Assembly (NCBI GenBank): GCA_947166945.1
Contig: CAMVGH010000003.1
Coordinates: 16,046 to 80,045 of the forward strand
Length of the DNA: 64,000 nucleotides
Source: an uncultured Clostridia bacterium
Lineage (GTDB): Bacteria > Bacillota > Clostridia > Oscillospirales > Ruminococcaceae
Direction of reading: 5' to 3'
A model generated the notes under the pieces. It had not been told where the DNA came from. It was given only the letters and a program-made list of their open reading frames with translations, and ran no database searches. The first letter of the stretch is position 1, and the number at the start of each line of letters is the position of its first letter. Positions 1 to 9,300 of the stretch are shown in pieces. A program made the translations under genes and the position numbers.

Positions 1-115
1 CGCCCTCGCTTCTCGGTATTTCAGTTATCCGTATCCTTCGTTTGAGAAGCATACGGGAGATACCGGACAGTTTACGGAATAAAGCACGTTTCATGCGTGC
101 GGGTATCTTTGTCAT
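1..115 (-). CDS. Start of a basic protein, cut by the window edge
   Basis: Only the first 38 codons are present. The start ATG at 115 is preceded by a good AGGAGG site inside the 12-base gap after the AAA ATPase gene, so the two genes are almost certainly co-transcribed. The visible N-terminus begins MTKIPARMKRALFRKL and is very rich in Arg and Lys. No domain can be recognised. By context it may be a partner of the upstream MoxR-like ATPase, but that is an inference from position only. Confidence 0.6.
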   Translation of the reverse strand, partial: MTKIPARMKRALFRKLSGISRMLLKRRIRITEIPRSEG

Positions 116-127
116 ATAACCTCCTGA

Positions 128-1750
128 TTATGCACTTTTTAACACCATAGGCTCGATTATTGTTTCGTAAATTTCCTTTGCAAGCTCCAGATCCTTAATC
201 CCTATCGCATTAACGATAGTCTTCTGCACAGCTTTTTTGAACGGAACTCCGCGTTTGATTGCCTTTAGAGCTGCAAAGCAATGCCTCATCGTGAGCGACA
301 TCGCAATATCGTCACACGCCTTGTCTTCAAGCTGCATCTGCACCTGACTGTAAACGCTGTAAACATTTCTGCAGTCGGTTTCTTCGTTTCCGTCACTTCT
401 CAGTATCCTTATGAAATCGCTTTCTTTAGGATCGTTGAGAATATACACCTCGGGCAGTCGTGACACAAACGCTTCCGAAGGCTCTTTGCTGCCAGATGTT
501 CCGACATTCATAGTAGCAAGTATTACACATAGCGGATGACGTCTTACTTCCTTATAGCCATCCTCGTACAAAATAAACGGAGCTTCAACAGCCTGGCCGA
601 GCGCTCCCATTATTACATCTGGAGCGGGGAGATTGACTTCTTCAAGGATAACTATGCCGCCGTTTTTATAAGCCTCCAGGAACGGAGTGGAACAAAATGT
701 GATTTTTCCGTCTATGACTTTGTTTTTTCCCTCAAAATTGTCCTCCTCGGTATTTTTACTGTTTACCACAGTATAAACAGGTATCTGAAGCGCCGCTCCG
801 AGGGCGTATGCTATTGATGTTTTTCCTGTACCGGGCTTTCCGAGAAGCATTGCGTTTACATAATGCGATTTTAACACATCAAGTGCTGACGCTCCGTTAG
901 ACAGTTCTTCGGAGGCAGCATTAAGATTGCCATATACCATATCACAAAGATCCACATATTCCGCTGTGGGTACAAATCTATCAAGGAAAGACATATCGGG
1001 TATTTTTTCCTGCTGCTGTTCTTCCCATTGATATCCGATGATCCTTTCTCCTGCCTTTATCCGATCAAGATAATCATTCAAAAGCTCCGGAGAGCTGTCT
1101 TCGTCGGGCAATATCCTTATGTATTTTGAAGGCATTCCTTCATTGTACAACGATTCTGCGCTCCTGACGCGATTTATCTGGTCGATCTCGTTCTGGGCAA
1201 GATGCTCCGTATCGTCAATGATGTCGTTGCCGGTCGCCGTTTTATCGGCGACATACTCGTAATAAAACGAATCACATACCAGATACATCTTATCTGCCGG
1301 TACGGTTTTGGAAGGATTAAGCTCCAAAAGCGTGCATATTTCCTCGTGCAGCTTATATGTATGCGACTTCTGACCGATAACATAAGCGAATATAGGGGCA
1401 AGCATCGCGCTCCACCCGTTAGGCTTTTCGCCGTTAAGCCAGCGAAGACGGGAGCCGTCATATACGCCGGCACAAACAGTTCCGTCGTCTCGCATAAATT
1501 CGGCATATCCGCATTCGCCATTGTTGATGTTTGCTATATATAAAGTTTTATCAACAATGAGCTTATCATACATACGCGCTATTCTGCTGATTTTAGCTCT
1601 TTCACGCTCCTTGTTCCTTGGGCGTGCAGCAGAGCTGTACTCTCCCGGTTCTGATGACATATTGAGAAACATATCATCTCCGCTTGAATTGCTTACACAC
1701 TCGATCTTCGGGGTCTTCTTTGACAAAAACAGCATTTCGGTTAATTTCAT
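128..1750 (-). CDS. MoxR-like AAA ATPase
   Basis: 540 residues. The C-terminal half is an AAA+ module of the MoxR/dynein-related type: Walker A GKPGTGKT at about residues 304-311, Walker B GIVILEEVN at about 365-373 and a sensor-1 ATMN at about 412-415. The N-terminal 250 residues match nothing I recognise. MoxR-type ATPases act as chaperones that remodel or activate partner proteins, often encoded next door, and here the next gene downstream is cut off. The start has AAGGAGG at good spacing. Upstream lies a copy of the shared promoter motif of this window. An 11-codon mini-ORF ends on the start codon (TAATG), so translation may be coupled. Confidence 0.85.
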   Translation of the reverse strand: MKLTEMLFLSKKTPKIECVSNSSGDDMFLNMSSEPGEYSSAARPRNKERERAKISRIARMYDKLIVDKTLYIANINNGECGYAEFMRDDGTVCAGVYDGSRLRWLNGEKPNGWSAMLAPIFAYVIGQKSHTYKLHEEICTLLELNPSKTVPADKMYLVCDSFYYEYVADKTATGNDIIDDTEHLAQNEIDQINRVRSAESLYNEGMPSKYIRILPDEDSSPELLNDYLDRIKAGERIIGYQWEEQQQEKIPDMSFLDRFVPTAEYVDLCDMVYGNLNAASEELSNGASALDVLKSHYVNAMLLGKPGTGKTSIAYALGAALQIPVYTVVNSKNTEEDNFEGKNKVIDGKITFCSTPFLEAYKNGGIVILEEVNLPAPDVIMGALGQAVEAPFILYEDGYKEVRRHPLCVILATMNVGTSGSKEPSEAFVSRLPEVYILNDPKESDFIRILRSDGNEETDCRNVYSVYSQVQMQLEDKACDDIAMSLTMRHCFAALKAIKRGVPFKKAVQKTIVNAIGIKDLELAKEIYETIIEPMVLKSA

Positions 1751-1785
1751 TACAGTTCCTCCTTATACTTATCCCATAATTGCAT
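1750..1785 (-). CDS. Possible 11-residue leader peptide (MQLWDKYKEEL)
   Basis: A short reading frame lies between the shared-motif promoter and the AAA ATPase start, and its TAA overlaps the ATG of that gene. A GGAG sits only three bases before its ATG, which is tight. It could couple translation to the ATPase gene. It could equally be a chance frame, because the next gene has its own good site. Confidence 0.25.
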   Translation of the reverse strand: MQLWDKYKEEL

Positions 1786-1815
1786 ATACTCCATTCATCA
1801 AAAATGGCTCTATCC

Positions 1816-1842
1816 CTATTATGATAACAAATAAATGACAAA
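1816..1842 (-). promoter_or_regulatory. Shared-motif promoter of the AAA ATPase gene
   Basis: Read on the minus strand the site is TGTC, a T-rich stretch, then TTGTTATCATAATAGG. It matches the block found before at least eleven other units in this window. It lies 66 bases upstream of the ATPase start. Confidence 0.7.
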
Positions 1843-1853
1843 AAGAATACAGC

Positions 1854-1882
1854 TTGATTTTTCGACAAAGATGTGATATAAT
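1854..1882 (+). promoter_or_regulatory. Sigma-A type promoter of the 89-residue protein gene
   Basis: TTGATT and TATAAT are separated by exactly 17 bases, and the -10 box ends 39 bases before the chosen ATG. It points away from the neighbouring shared-motif promoter on the other strand. Confidence 0.7.
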
Positions 1883-1921
1883 ATCCATAAGGAAATGCAA
1901 AAAGGCGGAAACACAAGAATT

Positions 1922-2191
1922 ATGGAACACATTGAGATACATATCTCCGGCGGCGAACTGTCAGAAGCGGAGCTTGAAGCATACATAGTACATGGCAGAG
2001 AAAAAAACAGTGATTATGAGCTGCTGGGTATGAACATTCTTTTAAACGGCGAATATGCGGATATTGAATACAGATACAGTCCGATCCCTAATGAACAGAG
2101 AGTTTGTATCGGCGGTATGATAGCTAAATTCGGAGCTTTCAACCACGCAAAGCAGGCTGAATACTTAGACCGGACAATAAACAGCATATGA
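1922..2191 (+). CDS. Small protein of unknown function
   Basis: 89 residues from ATG 1922, beginning MEHIEIHISGGELSEAELE. An earlier in-frame ATG at 1895 sits directly on AAGG and would add nine residues (MQKGGNTRI), so 1922 with AAAGGCGG upstream is preferred, although its spacing is long. There is no signal peptide or membrane segment. The protein is mildly acidic and probably cytoplasmic. The gene stands alone, with its own consensus promoter and a hairpin after the stop. No family is recognised. Confidence 0.65.
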   Translation: MEHIEIHISGGELSEAELEAYIVHGREKNSDYELLGMNILLNGEYADIEYRYSPIPNEQRVCIGGMIAKFGAFNHAKQAEYLDRTINSI

Positions 2192-2208
2192 TTTTTATAT
2201 AAGCATAA

Positions 2209-2240
2209 AAAACGCCGATCTTATAGACCGACGCTTTTCT
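2209..2240. terminator. Bidirectional hairpin terminator
   Basis: ACGCCGATC pairs with GACCGACGC (G-U pairs included) around a TTATA loop, with T runs on both sides. It lies between two convergent genes and can serve both. Confidence 0.65.
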
Positions 2241-2272
2241 GTAATAAATACTTGTAGGGGGTATTTTTACTT

Positions 2273-3178
2273 CTAACGATACATACTATAATAACCCATA
2301 TAGTCATCATACTCTTCGGAAATATCCGCACAGAAATGGTCTGCAAAACCTTCGACATTGGTGCAGTCGTCAAGCAGCCATTTTCCGTCAGTGTATTTCA
2401 GAGTTATAGTAAACGGCTGATCCTCCAGACCTTCCCACGCTAAACGCTTACAGTTATATGTGATACTGTCGCCGTTCTGCTCATAATCAACGATGATACT
2501 GCCGTCCCAACCGGCATTTCCTCCCTCTTGTCCGGAAAAATACAGCTTTCCGTCTTTTTCGCAATAGCTTGACGGTGAGGTCTCGCACAGTTTATCGAAG
2601 CATTGTTCGGTAATGTGCAGCTTTCCGATAATATATGCTCTTCCTTCGTCATAGCTTATCGGAGTTGTGAACAGCATATCAGATTCGGGAACTGCTCCGA
2701 CACCGTCTTTTGTGTTAAAGGGGAATGTATCATCCCAACGGTGCGCAACGCACAGATAATAATGCCTGTTGCGTTCCGCGTCCTTGAAGAAGCCGTTACT
2801 CTCCTGTGTCCATTCGTATTGTGCGGAAAATCCGAAATACCAAAATACCCTCCGGCTGATAAAATTGCCGTATTTCTTTCCGAAATCGAGCGGGTCGGCA
2901 ATTTCGCGCGAGGTTATGTCCACGTCGGGAAATATGTCCGCGTCGTCGGCTTCGGAATATGTAAGCTTTTCAACATAGACCTGCGTCGGTTCTGTTTCCT
3001 CGGCGGTCGTTTCCGCTGTCGTGACATATGTTGTCGCTTCAGTTGTTGTGACTTCCGCTTCTGTCGCTGATGTTGTTGTGCTTTCTGCTGGAGCAGCAGT
3101 CCCAGTTTTCGTTTCGCTGCAAGAGCCAAGTATAGAGCAGAATAATAATGTAAAAACAATAGGTTTATATTTCGTCAT
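2273..3178 (-). CDS. Lipoprotein with Thr/Glu-rich stalk
   Basis: 301 residues. The N-terminus is a lipoprotein signal with lipobox LGSC (cysteine about residue 20), followed by a stalk of about 50 residues dominated by Thr, Ala and Glu. A globular domain of about 220 residues follows, with no motif I can name. It should be tethered to the outer face of the membrane. Similar Thr-rich stalks occur in the lipoprotein at 12.5 kb and the adhesin, which suggests a common surface-protein style in this genome. An AGGAGC site precedes the ATG. Function unknown. Confidence 0.8.
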   Translation of the reverse strand: MTKYKPIVFTLLFCSILGSCSETKTGTAAPAESTTTSATEAEVTTTEATTYVTTAETTAEETEPTQVYVEKLTYSEADDADIFPDVDITSREIADPLDFGKKYGNFISRRVFWYFGFSAQYEWTQESNGFFKDAERNRHYYLCVAHRWDDTFPFNTKDGVGAVPESDMLFTTPISYDEGRAYIIGKLHITEQCFDKLCETSPSSYCEKDGKLYFSGQEGGNAGWDGSIIVDYEQNGDSITYNCKRLAWEGLEDQPFTITLKYTDGKWLLDDCTNVEGFADHFCADISEEYDDYMGYYSMYR

Positions 3179-3203
3179 AAATAGCTCCTAACTTTTTATG
3201 ATA

Positions 3204-4181
3204 TTACGGATTAAATGTAAATACCTGATATCCCCCAGTGCTAGTGTTTAACCATTGCCCCGATGTTGCAACTGATGCATTTTTTCCAAGATCATCTGTT
3301 TCTTGTTCGTTTCCCCATTTGTTGGGATACGGATCAATTCCAGACAGTCCAGTAATGTAATCATGATTATTTTCTGTAGTTAATTTTATGTTTCCGGTAG
3401 AATCCAACTTATATCCCGTTACAGTTACCCAATGTTCACCATTTTTGTATGATGTGTGTAGTTCGACTGAACGGCCATGGTCTATTTCTGATGCTATTAT
3501 ATTCGATAATTCCTCTTTTGTCAAGCCTTTATAGTTGAAATATCCTTTCTTATTCGGGTTATAATCTGATGCTTTAGCATCATCTTTACGAGTGTATCCT
3601 CCAAGGCTCATTATGTTACCAGAATAGCCATACTGCCCTTTTGAGTTTATTTTCGCCATCATTTCGCAACTGGTTCTTGCGCAATTTCCATAATAAGATG
3701 TATTGGGTGTTAGCTGATTAACAACATAAGATTTATTATAATTTATCTTCTTAGGGGAGCATAATTCTGCCAAATACTTATTAGCATTTATTGCATCTGT
3801 TTGACCGTTTACTATAGGTTGTCTTGAACCATTAAGTCTAACATGGTACTTCTGTGCAATGGATTTTTGTTTTTGTGCAATATAGCTGTTTGATCCACTC
3901 GTCAAATTGGTATTGCCTGCACCTTTTGCCTGAACCTTTGAAGCAGCAGGAGCAGCCTCAGCACTGTTGTTCTTCATTGCTATTGTTTTTGAATAAGCGC
4001 CATATTTAGCGCTTCCTCCACCGTGGACAAAAGAATCGACATTAGGAACCGAATTTTCAGCATTTTCCTCTACAGGAATGCTGACAGACTTGCTTTCAGC
4101 CGCCTTAACTGATTTTGCAGTTGCCGCTGTTGTTGTGCGATAAGAGTTATTGTTGTTGAGAATTTCAAGTGATACTGACAT
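3204..4181 (-). CDS. Leaderless C39-like (papain-fold) cysteine protease
   Basis: 325 residues. The first 100 residues are low-complexity (Asn/Ser/Ala/Lys) with no signal peptide. The C-terminal part has the layout of a peptidase C39-like domain: YGNCARTSCEMM with the likely nucleophile Cys167, GEHWVTVTGY with His250, and a following DPYPNKWG with Asp283. These families cleave peptide bonds, often in leader peptides or host proteins. The lack of an export signal is odd for this type. It is either cytoplasmic or exported by another route. The neighbours are an exported small protein and an ECF sigma pair. The fold assignment rests on motif order only. Confidence 0.6.
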   Translation of the reverse strand: MSVSLEILNNNNSYRTTTAATAKSVKAAESKSVSIPVEENAENSVPNVDSFVHGGGSAKYGAYSKTIAMKNNSAEAAPAASKVQAKGAGNTNLTSGSNSYIAQKQKSIAQKYHVRLNGSRQPIVNGQTDAINANKYLAELCSPKKINYNKSYVVNQLTPNTSYYGNCARTSCEMMAKINSKGQYGYSGNIMSLGGYTRKDDAKASDYNPNKKGYFNYKGLTKEELSNIIASEIDHGRSVELHTSYKNGEHWVTVTGYKLDSTGNIKLTTENNHDYITGLSGIDPYPNKWGNEQETDDLGKNASVATSGQWLNTSTGGYQVFTFNP

Positions 4182-4230
4182 AATTATTATCCTTACCTTT
4201 CTTATTATTGATTTTGACCTTTGTTTTGAG

Positions 4231-4662
4231 TTACTTTACAGTTCTTTCGGCACTGTAAACCGTGATCGTTTCGGATTTACCGTTTGCATAGCTGACTGTA
4301 AAGACAGTTTTCAAACGATATACACCACTTGACAAATTTTCTTTTGTATTCGTCACCCCAAGTCTGTTGGACTGCACACTTTGAGTCCAACGTGCTCCAT
4401 GAACGGCGCTGAATGATTTTGAATTTGTCTTTTTTTCAAGCACTTGAGTTACGAATACCTTGCTTACCTCACCATACCTTAAATAGTATGTGCTTGTGCA
4501 TGTAGCATTCTTTCCGTCGATAGAAAGCATTGAATCTTTTTGTGCAGAGCCTATATCGTTTACTATTATAATACCCCGCTGAGAATAATCAGCGGCCACG
4601 TTTATACTCATAGCAGTAAATGATACGATTACAGCCAACAAAACGGTAACTATATGTTTCAT
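4231..4662 (-). CDS. Small exported protein
   Basis: 143 residues from the ATG at 4662, which has a perfect AGGAGG at 7-8 bases. A longer frame begins at 4740 but has no ribosome site. The N-terminus MKHIVTVLLAVIVSF is a signal peptide ending near NVAA. The mature part is beta-rich, with tyrosine and serine repeats typical of small immunoglobulin-like secreted domains (for example SSGVYRLKTVFTVSYANGK). No family is named. It lies between the ECF sigma/anti-sigma pair and the cysteine protease on the same strand, so it may belong to the sigma regulon. Confidence 0.75.
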   Translation of the reverse strand: MKHIVTVLLAVIVSFTAMSINVAADYSQRGIIIVNDIGSAQKDSMLSIDGKNATCTSTYYLRYGEVSKVFVTQVLEKKTNSKSFSAVHGARWTQSVQSNRLGVTNTKENLSSGVYRLKTVFTVSYANGKSETITVYSAERTVK

Positions 4663-4774
4663 TATATCACCTCCTCCGTTTTTATTGCTTTCATTATATA
4701 AGACTGAAAAATACAAAAAAATAATACAGTCAAATTGCACAAAAAACGACTGTATTATTGTAAAATATTAACAA

Positions 4775-5467
4775 TTATTGTTCGGCGATTGTTGTCGCAA
4801 TAACCATTGCAAGACTATCTTCGATACTGTAGTGAAGTTCAAAAATGTATTCTCCGTTGTCCCAAATCAAACACTTTGTTTTTTCGTCTAATTGGAAATA
4901 AAGAGCATCATAGTTGTTAACTTTTTTGATTTCAATTTCTGTTCCCTCAGTATTTAATCTGGAATTTTGGAACATTTCTTTTGTTGAGCATGTAAAATCT
5001 ATAAAATCATAGCCTTTTGTATATGCCTCCCAATAATAATTATCTATATTAATTATTATTTCTTTTGTATAATCACTTAAATCATAAGTTATTCGGTATG
5101 ATTTCTCAAGAGTAAGAGGAGCATTTTCCCAATCCATAGCAAATGCGTCCGTATGCGTTGACTGTTGTTCGGCTCGTATTCCGCCGATATAATACGTTAC
5201 AACAACTCCGGCTCCAGTCAGAAGAGCTGCTGTAACAGCAACTAAAATTGCAAGACGAAGCCGCTGGCGAAAGCTTATCTTCCTATATCTGCTCTCAAAT
5301 TCCTGCGGTCGGTTCAATGACTGTTGATAGGCTTTTATAATAGCTCTCTTTCGCCGCTTGTATCTCCAAGAGAAACGATGAAGAACATACTCATTCTCAT
5401 CATAGGTGCTATTCATATCATTAACGCTCATTTCAAGAGCGTTTCGCAGTTTTATGCTTTTTAACAT
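4775..5467 (-). CDS. Membrane anti-sigma factor-like protein (DUF4367-like end)
   Basis: 230 residues. A cytoplasmic N-terminal region of about 70 basic residues is followed by one membrane segment (LAILVAVTAALLTGAGVVV), then an extracellular domain. The domain ends with a pattern (YFQLDEKTKCLIWDNGEY) like the DUF4367 sensor domain found on clostridial sigma regulators. The start overlaps the last seven bases of the sigma gene, which shows translational coupling. The arrangement of sigma factor followed by a single-pass membrane protein is that of an anti-sigma factor, here inferred from context and topology. The ATG has GGAGGTGAT. Confidence 0.75.
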   Translation of the reverse strand: MLKSIKLRNALEMSVNDMNSTYDENEYVLHRFSWRYKRRKRAIIKAYQQSLNRPQEFESRYRKISFRQRLRLAILVAVTAALLTGAGVVVTYYIGGIRAEQQSTHTDAFAMDWENAPLTLEKSYRITYDLSDYTKEIIINIDNYYWEAYTKGYDFIDFTCSTKEMFQNSRLNTEGTEIEIKKVNNYDALYFQLDEKTKCLIWDNGEYIFELHYSIEDSLAMVIATTIAEQ

Positions 5468-6003
5468 GATATCACCTCCGATAACTTGGATAATAAGCTT
5501 TGTTCTGCTCTGTGAAGCCTTTTATTTGTGCCGTCATAGGTCATACCGACAATATGAGATATATCATCTATCGTCATATCATATAAATAACGCATAGTTA
5601 AAATATCTCTGTATTCATCTTTAAGGCTGTTTATAGTATTATGTATAACATCAGCATCATATTTTTCTATAAAGTCTTCCTCAACATTTCCGCCGCTTAT
5701 ATCATAAGCTTCATCAATATCAAGATGTTCGTCCTGTTTACGCTTATTATACATATCAATGGAAACATTCTTTATAACAATTATAACAAATCCCTTGCAT
5801 TTTCCGCTGCCTACATCGGAAACCTTATCAAGATTCTTTATAAGCCTAATAAAAGCTTCGGATACGGCATCTTCAGCATCATGGGGATTTTTCAATACTC
5901 CGAGCGCGATCTTATACATCATACGCTCATAGGTATAATACAGCCGAGTAACAAGATCACGTTCCTCATCGGTTTCCACCATTGAGAGATAAAACGATAG
6001 CAT
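5461..6003 (-). CDS. ECF-type RNA polymerase sigma factor
   Basis: 180 residues. Region 2 is visible around residues 20-75 (YERMMYKIALGVLKNPHDAE, then VSEAFIRLIKN), and region 4 around 120-175 (LKDEYRDILTMRYLYDMTID, then a HTH). There is no region 1 or 3, as expected for the ECF class. It is the first gene of a pair with a membrane anti-sigma-like protein. It is preceded by AGGTAGGAAC. Its target promoters are unknown. It is one of two candidates for reading the shared promoter motif, although its own upstream region lacks that motif. Confidence 0.9.
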   Translation of the reverse strand: MLSFYLSMVETDEERDLVTRLYYTYERMMYKIALGVLKNPHDAEDAVSEAFIRLIKNLDKVSDVGSGKCKGFVIIVIKNVSIDMYNKRKQDEHLDIDEAYDISGGNVEEDFIEKYDADVIHNTINSLKDEYRDILTMRYLYDMTIDDISHIVGMTYDGTNKRLHRAEQSLLSKLSEVISC

Positions 6004-6277
6004 AGTTCCTACCTCTTTCGTACAGATAAGCCGTATTCATGCTATGCTTTTATGTCTCTCTATAATATAAGACTTAAAAGCTTCCATAAATAAGACACGA
6101 AAATTTAAAACATTCTAGATTAACAATATTTTTGTCAATTATTCATAAAATATCAGTTTGCAATTTGTCGAAGATTTATGTACTATTATATATTATATCA
6201 TTTATAAATTATATTTTCAAGTATTATTCATAAAAACAAAAAGATCACCTCGAACCCAGGCTTTAAGTAAAATAAAG
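6004..6277. other. AT-rich intergenic region with a likely sigma-operon promoter
   Basis: No gene is supported here. On the minus strand an AGTCTTATATTATAG -10-like stretch lies about 60 bases before the sigma gene. A similar AGTCTTATATAATG lies upstream of the small exported protein at 4.66 kb, so the two may share regulation. The rest is A/T-rich and featureless to my eye. Confidence 0.4.
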
Positions 6278-6310
6278 CCCTACGGAATATCTGATAATAT
6301 TCCGTAGGGT
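6278..6310 (-). terminator. Strong terminator of the giant adhesin gene
   Basis: A 13-bp perfect stem (CCCTACGGAATAT with its complement) is followed on the minus strand by GCTTTATTTTAC. It lies 28 bases after the adhesin stop. Confidence 0.85.
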
Positions 6311-6338
6311 ACAAGCTAAAAATGATTATGTGTTGAAA

Positions 6339-9300
6339 TTACCATTCGATTCTCTCTTTGCGTCTGGCTATGATGCCTTTAGCAAGCGCTGCTACGAAGA
6401 TTATCCCCGAAAGTACAGCAAGAGCCGCAAAAGCCATAACATCAAGCTGTACGCCTGTGTCAGGGTTGTCAGGAGGAGTAGGATTATCCGGAGTATCAGG
6501 ATAATCCGGCGTTTCCTCCGTAGTTGTGGTCGTCGTGGTAGTCGTAGTATCAGGCGGAGTTGTTGTATCGGGAGGTGTCTCTTCCGTTACAGTTGTCTCT
6601 GATTCCGTTGTAGTAGTGGTTTCCTCATCGGTAGTTTCAGAGGTCGTTGTGATGTTCTCGGTAGATATGGGAGTTGTCGGAGTTGTACCTATTGATGATG
6701 TGCAGGTTATAATGGTTGTTACGCAGGTCGTAGTTACCTCAGAAGTCGGAGTGGTCGTGGGAGTAGTCGTAGGAGTTGTTGTAACTGTAGTTGTGACCGT
6801 TGTTTCAGACTTTTTCTTGTTCACACATTCAGGGAATGTGGAAGACCGCGCATTTGAACCTACTATACCGCACATAACCTTACCCGAAGCGGATACTTCC
6901 GCTACATAGACAGTATCGGATATTACATACTGCTCACTCGGAGCCGATATTTCCTTGATATAGTATGTCTTGCCAATCTCGGCGTCAAACTTGACCACAG
7001 CCTTGCCATAAGTATCAGAAGAAGCGTTAATGTCGATTTTTGACACATTCTGTCCGAGCTTTACTGTACATTTCGAGTCTTCATACAGTCCGAAGGTAGC
7101 GCCCTCAAGCGGGTTCTTGCCGTCGGTCTTGATGATCTTGGCAGTCCTGTTCTCAACGCCCTTTGTGTTCACGCAGGTCGGGACAGTAGCCGAGAAGTCT
7201 GCATCAGTGCCATATACACGGTATGTCGTCTTTCCGTCAGCGTCTATTTTGCACTCCCAGACAGTCTTGTTAAGGACATACTCTCCGGAAGGAACTTCTG
7301 TTTCGCGCAGATAATAGGTTTTATCTGCCGATAAGCCTTCGGAGAATTTGACCATAGCCTTGTCATCAACCGGTGCGGTTTTAGCAGAGGCGATAAACTG
7401 AGTACAGCCGCCATCTGCGTAAAGTGAGAATGTCGCACCGACCAGCGGTTTGTTTGACTCATCGACCTTAATTAGCTCAACTTCTGAATTGATCGTTACG
7501 GGAGTGTTGTGGAACTCGACAGGGATCACAGCGTCCTTATACAGAGCACCTATCTCCACGGGAGCCAGCTCCACATACCCGACAACGGGTACTTCTGTAA
7601 CCGTATAGGATATTGCGGCTATTGCCGTACCGACTTCTTCATATATCGGAAGATAATCGAGCTGCGCGATACCCGCTTTATCGGTCGTCATTGTGTAGAC
7701 ATCTCCGGTCGAAGCGATTACTTTGAAAGTAAGTCCGTCGATCTTGCCGTCCTCGCAGGTCTTGATGATCTTTATAGAGCCTACTTCGTTCTTTTTGAGC
7801 TTATTCTTGAAATTCAGCGTTACGGTGTCGTTCTCCCTGAGTTCGGCAGTCTGAGCAGGACAAGCAAGATATTTGGTTCCTGTCTGCTTTTCTGTAACAG
7901 TATATGTTATGAGCTGACCGTCCTTGTCATAAAGCGGGAGATGCCTGAACAGGATCTTTCCGCTATCATCGGTTATTCCGGAGTATTTCTCTCCGCCGCC
8001 GACTGCTTCAAATATAAGTCCCTTTACCTCGTTGTCCTCGGAGGTCTTGATTATCTCCAGGTCGCCGTATTTCTTCTCGACATCCTTGGAGTTTACCCAT
8101 GTTATTTCGAGAGTATCACCCTTGCGAGGTCCGCCGACTGTTCCGTCAACTGTACCCATAAGGTCAGTCACACAGGAAGGAGCGTCGGTAAATCTGATAT
8201 GAGCATTATCGTCAACCGTAAAGTCAAAGCTGTCGGTTATCTGCTTGTAGCCCTCGGGAGCCTTTGTTTCAAAGATACGGTATGATCTGCCGCACTCGAT
8301 CTCCTTGAAAGCAACTCTGCCGTCATCACTGACTGCTTTAGGACCCGCAGCGACCTTACCGTTGTCGTAATAGAGCGTGAATTCCGCGCCTTTAAGTATC
8401 TCGCCGGTCTTTGCGTCCTTCTTCACCACATATACTTCGGGAGAAGTGCTGCCGGGTGAGTTGGGAACAATTGCGCTGTACGGGATATTCTCGGTCACAT
8501 CAACATCGAAACTTATTGCGTCATCAAGCTTTGTATATCCTGTAGGAGCCTTGATCTCTTTCGCGGTATACTTGCCGGGTTCAAGATTCTCCCATACAGC
8601 CTTACCGTTTTTATCTGTCGTAACATCGCCAATGTGCGTCTCTTCGTTATCCTTAACGAGATACAGTGCGAATACAGCGCCGGAAAGCGGTCTGTTATCA
8701 CTGTTTGTCTTGTATATTGTTATAGAGCGTCCTTCGTGTTTCGGCATGTTCTTGATATTTATCTCTATAACCTTATCCGTACCGGTCGCTTCAATGTTCC
8801 ATGTGCGGTCCGCTTCAGCTTCGGGAAGCTGATATCCGGTAGCAGCCGAAACCTCAACGAGCTTATAAGCCTTGTATTCAAGCCCAGTGAACTCTGCGAT
8901 GCCGTTCTTATCAGTCATTTTGGTATCAACGAGCTTGCCGCTGCCGTCATAGAGGTCGAAGACCGCTCCTGCAAGCGCAGCATTGGTCTCGCTGTCTGTT
9001 TTCAGCACTTTCAGTGATCTGCCGCTTGTGTTTATCCAGTCTTTTCCGACTTCGTAGTTCGCTGCCGCATTCTCCTCGGTTATCGTGAAGTAGTAGGGTT
9101 CAGCCGTTCTTGCGTAACCGTTAGGTGCAAGGACCTCAACAACAGTGTATTCCTTATTTATACCAAGATCGTCGAATACTGCGATACCGTTGTTGTCAGA
9201 CATAGCGGCATTCATTATCTGAGCCGATTCGCCGCGCTCGCGGTAATCAGCGGCGGAATAAAGGCTGAAGCACGCACCGGAGAGCTTTTCGCCGGAGTCA

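Noticed and set aside
2253-2290. CTTGTAGGGGG followed by ACTATAATA, seen also at 25848
   Set aside because: Only 11 bases are shared exactly plus a common AT-rich string, and the contexts differ. It is too short to call a repeat.
6526-6909. A 127-codon Val-rich frame on the plus strand
   Set aside because: It is the antisense shadow of the Thr-rich stalk of the adhesin (ACN codons read backwards as NGT) and has no ribosome site.
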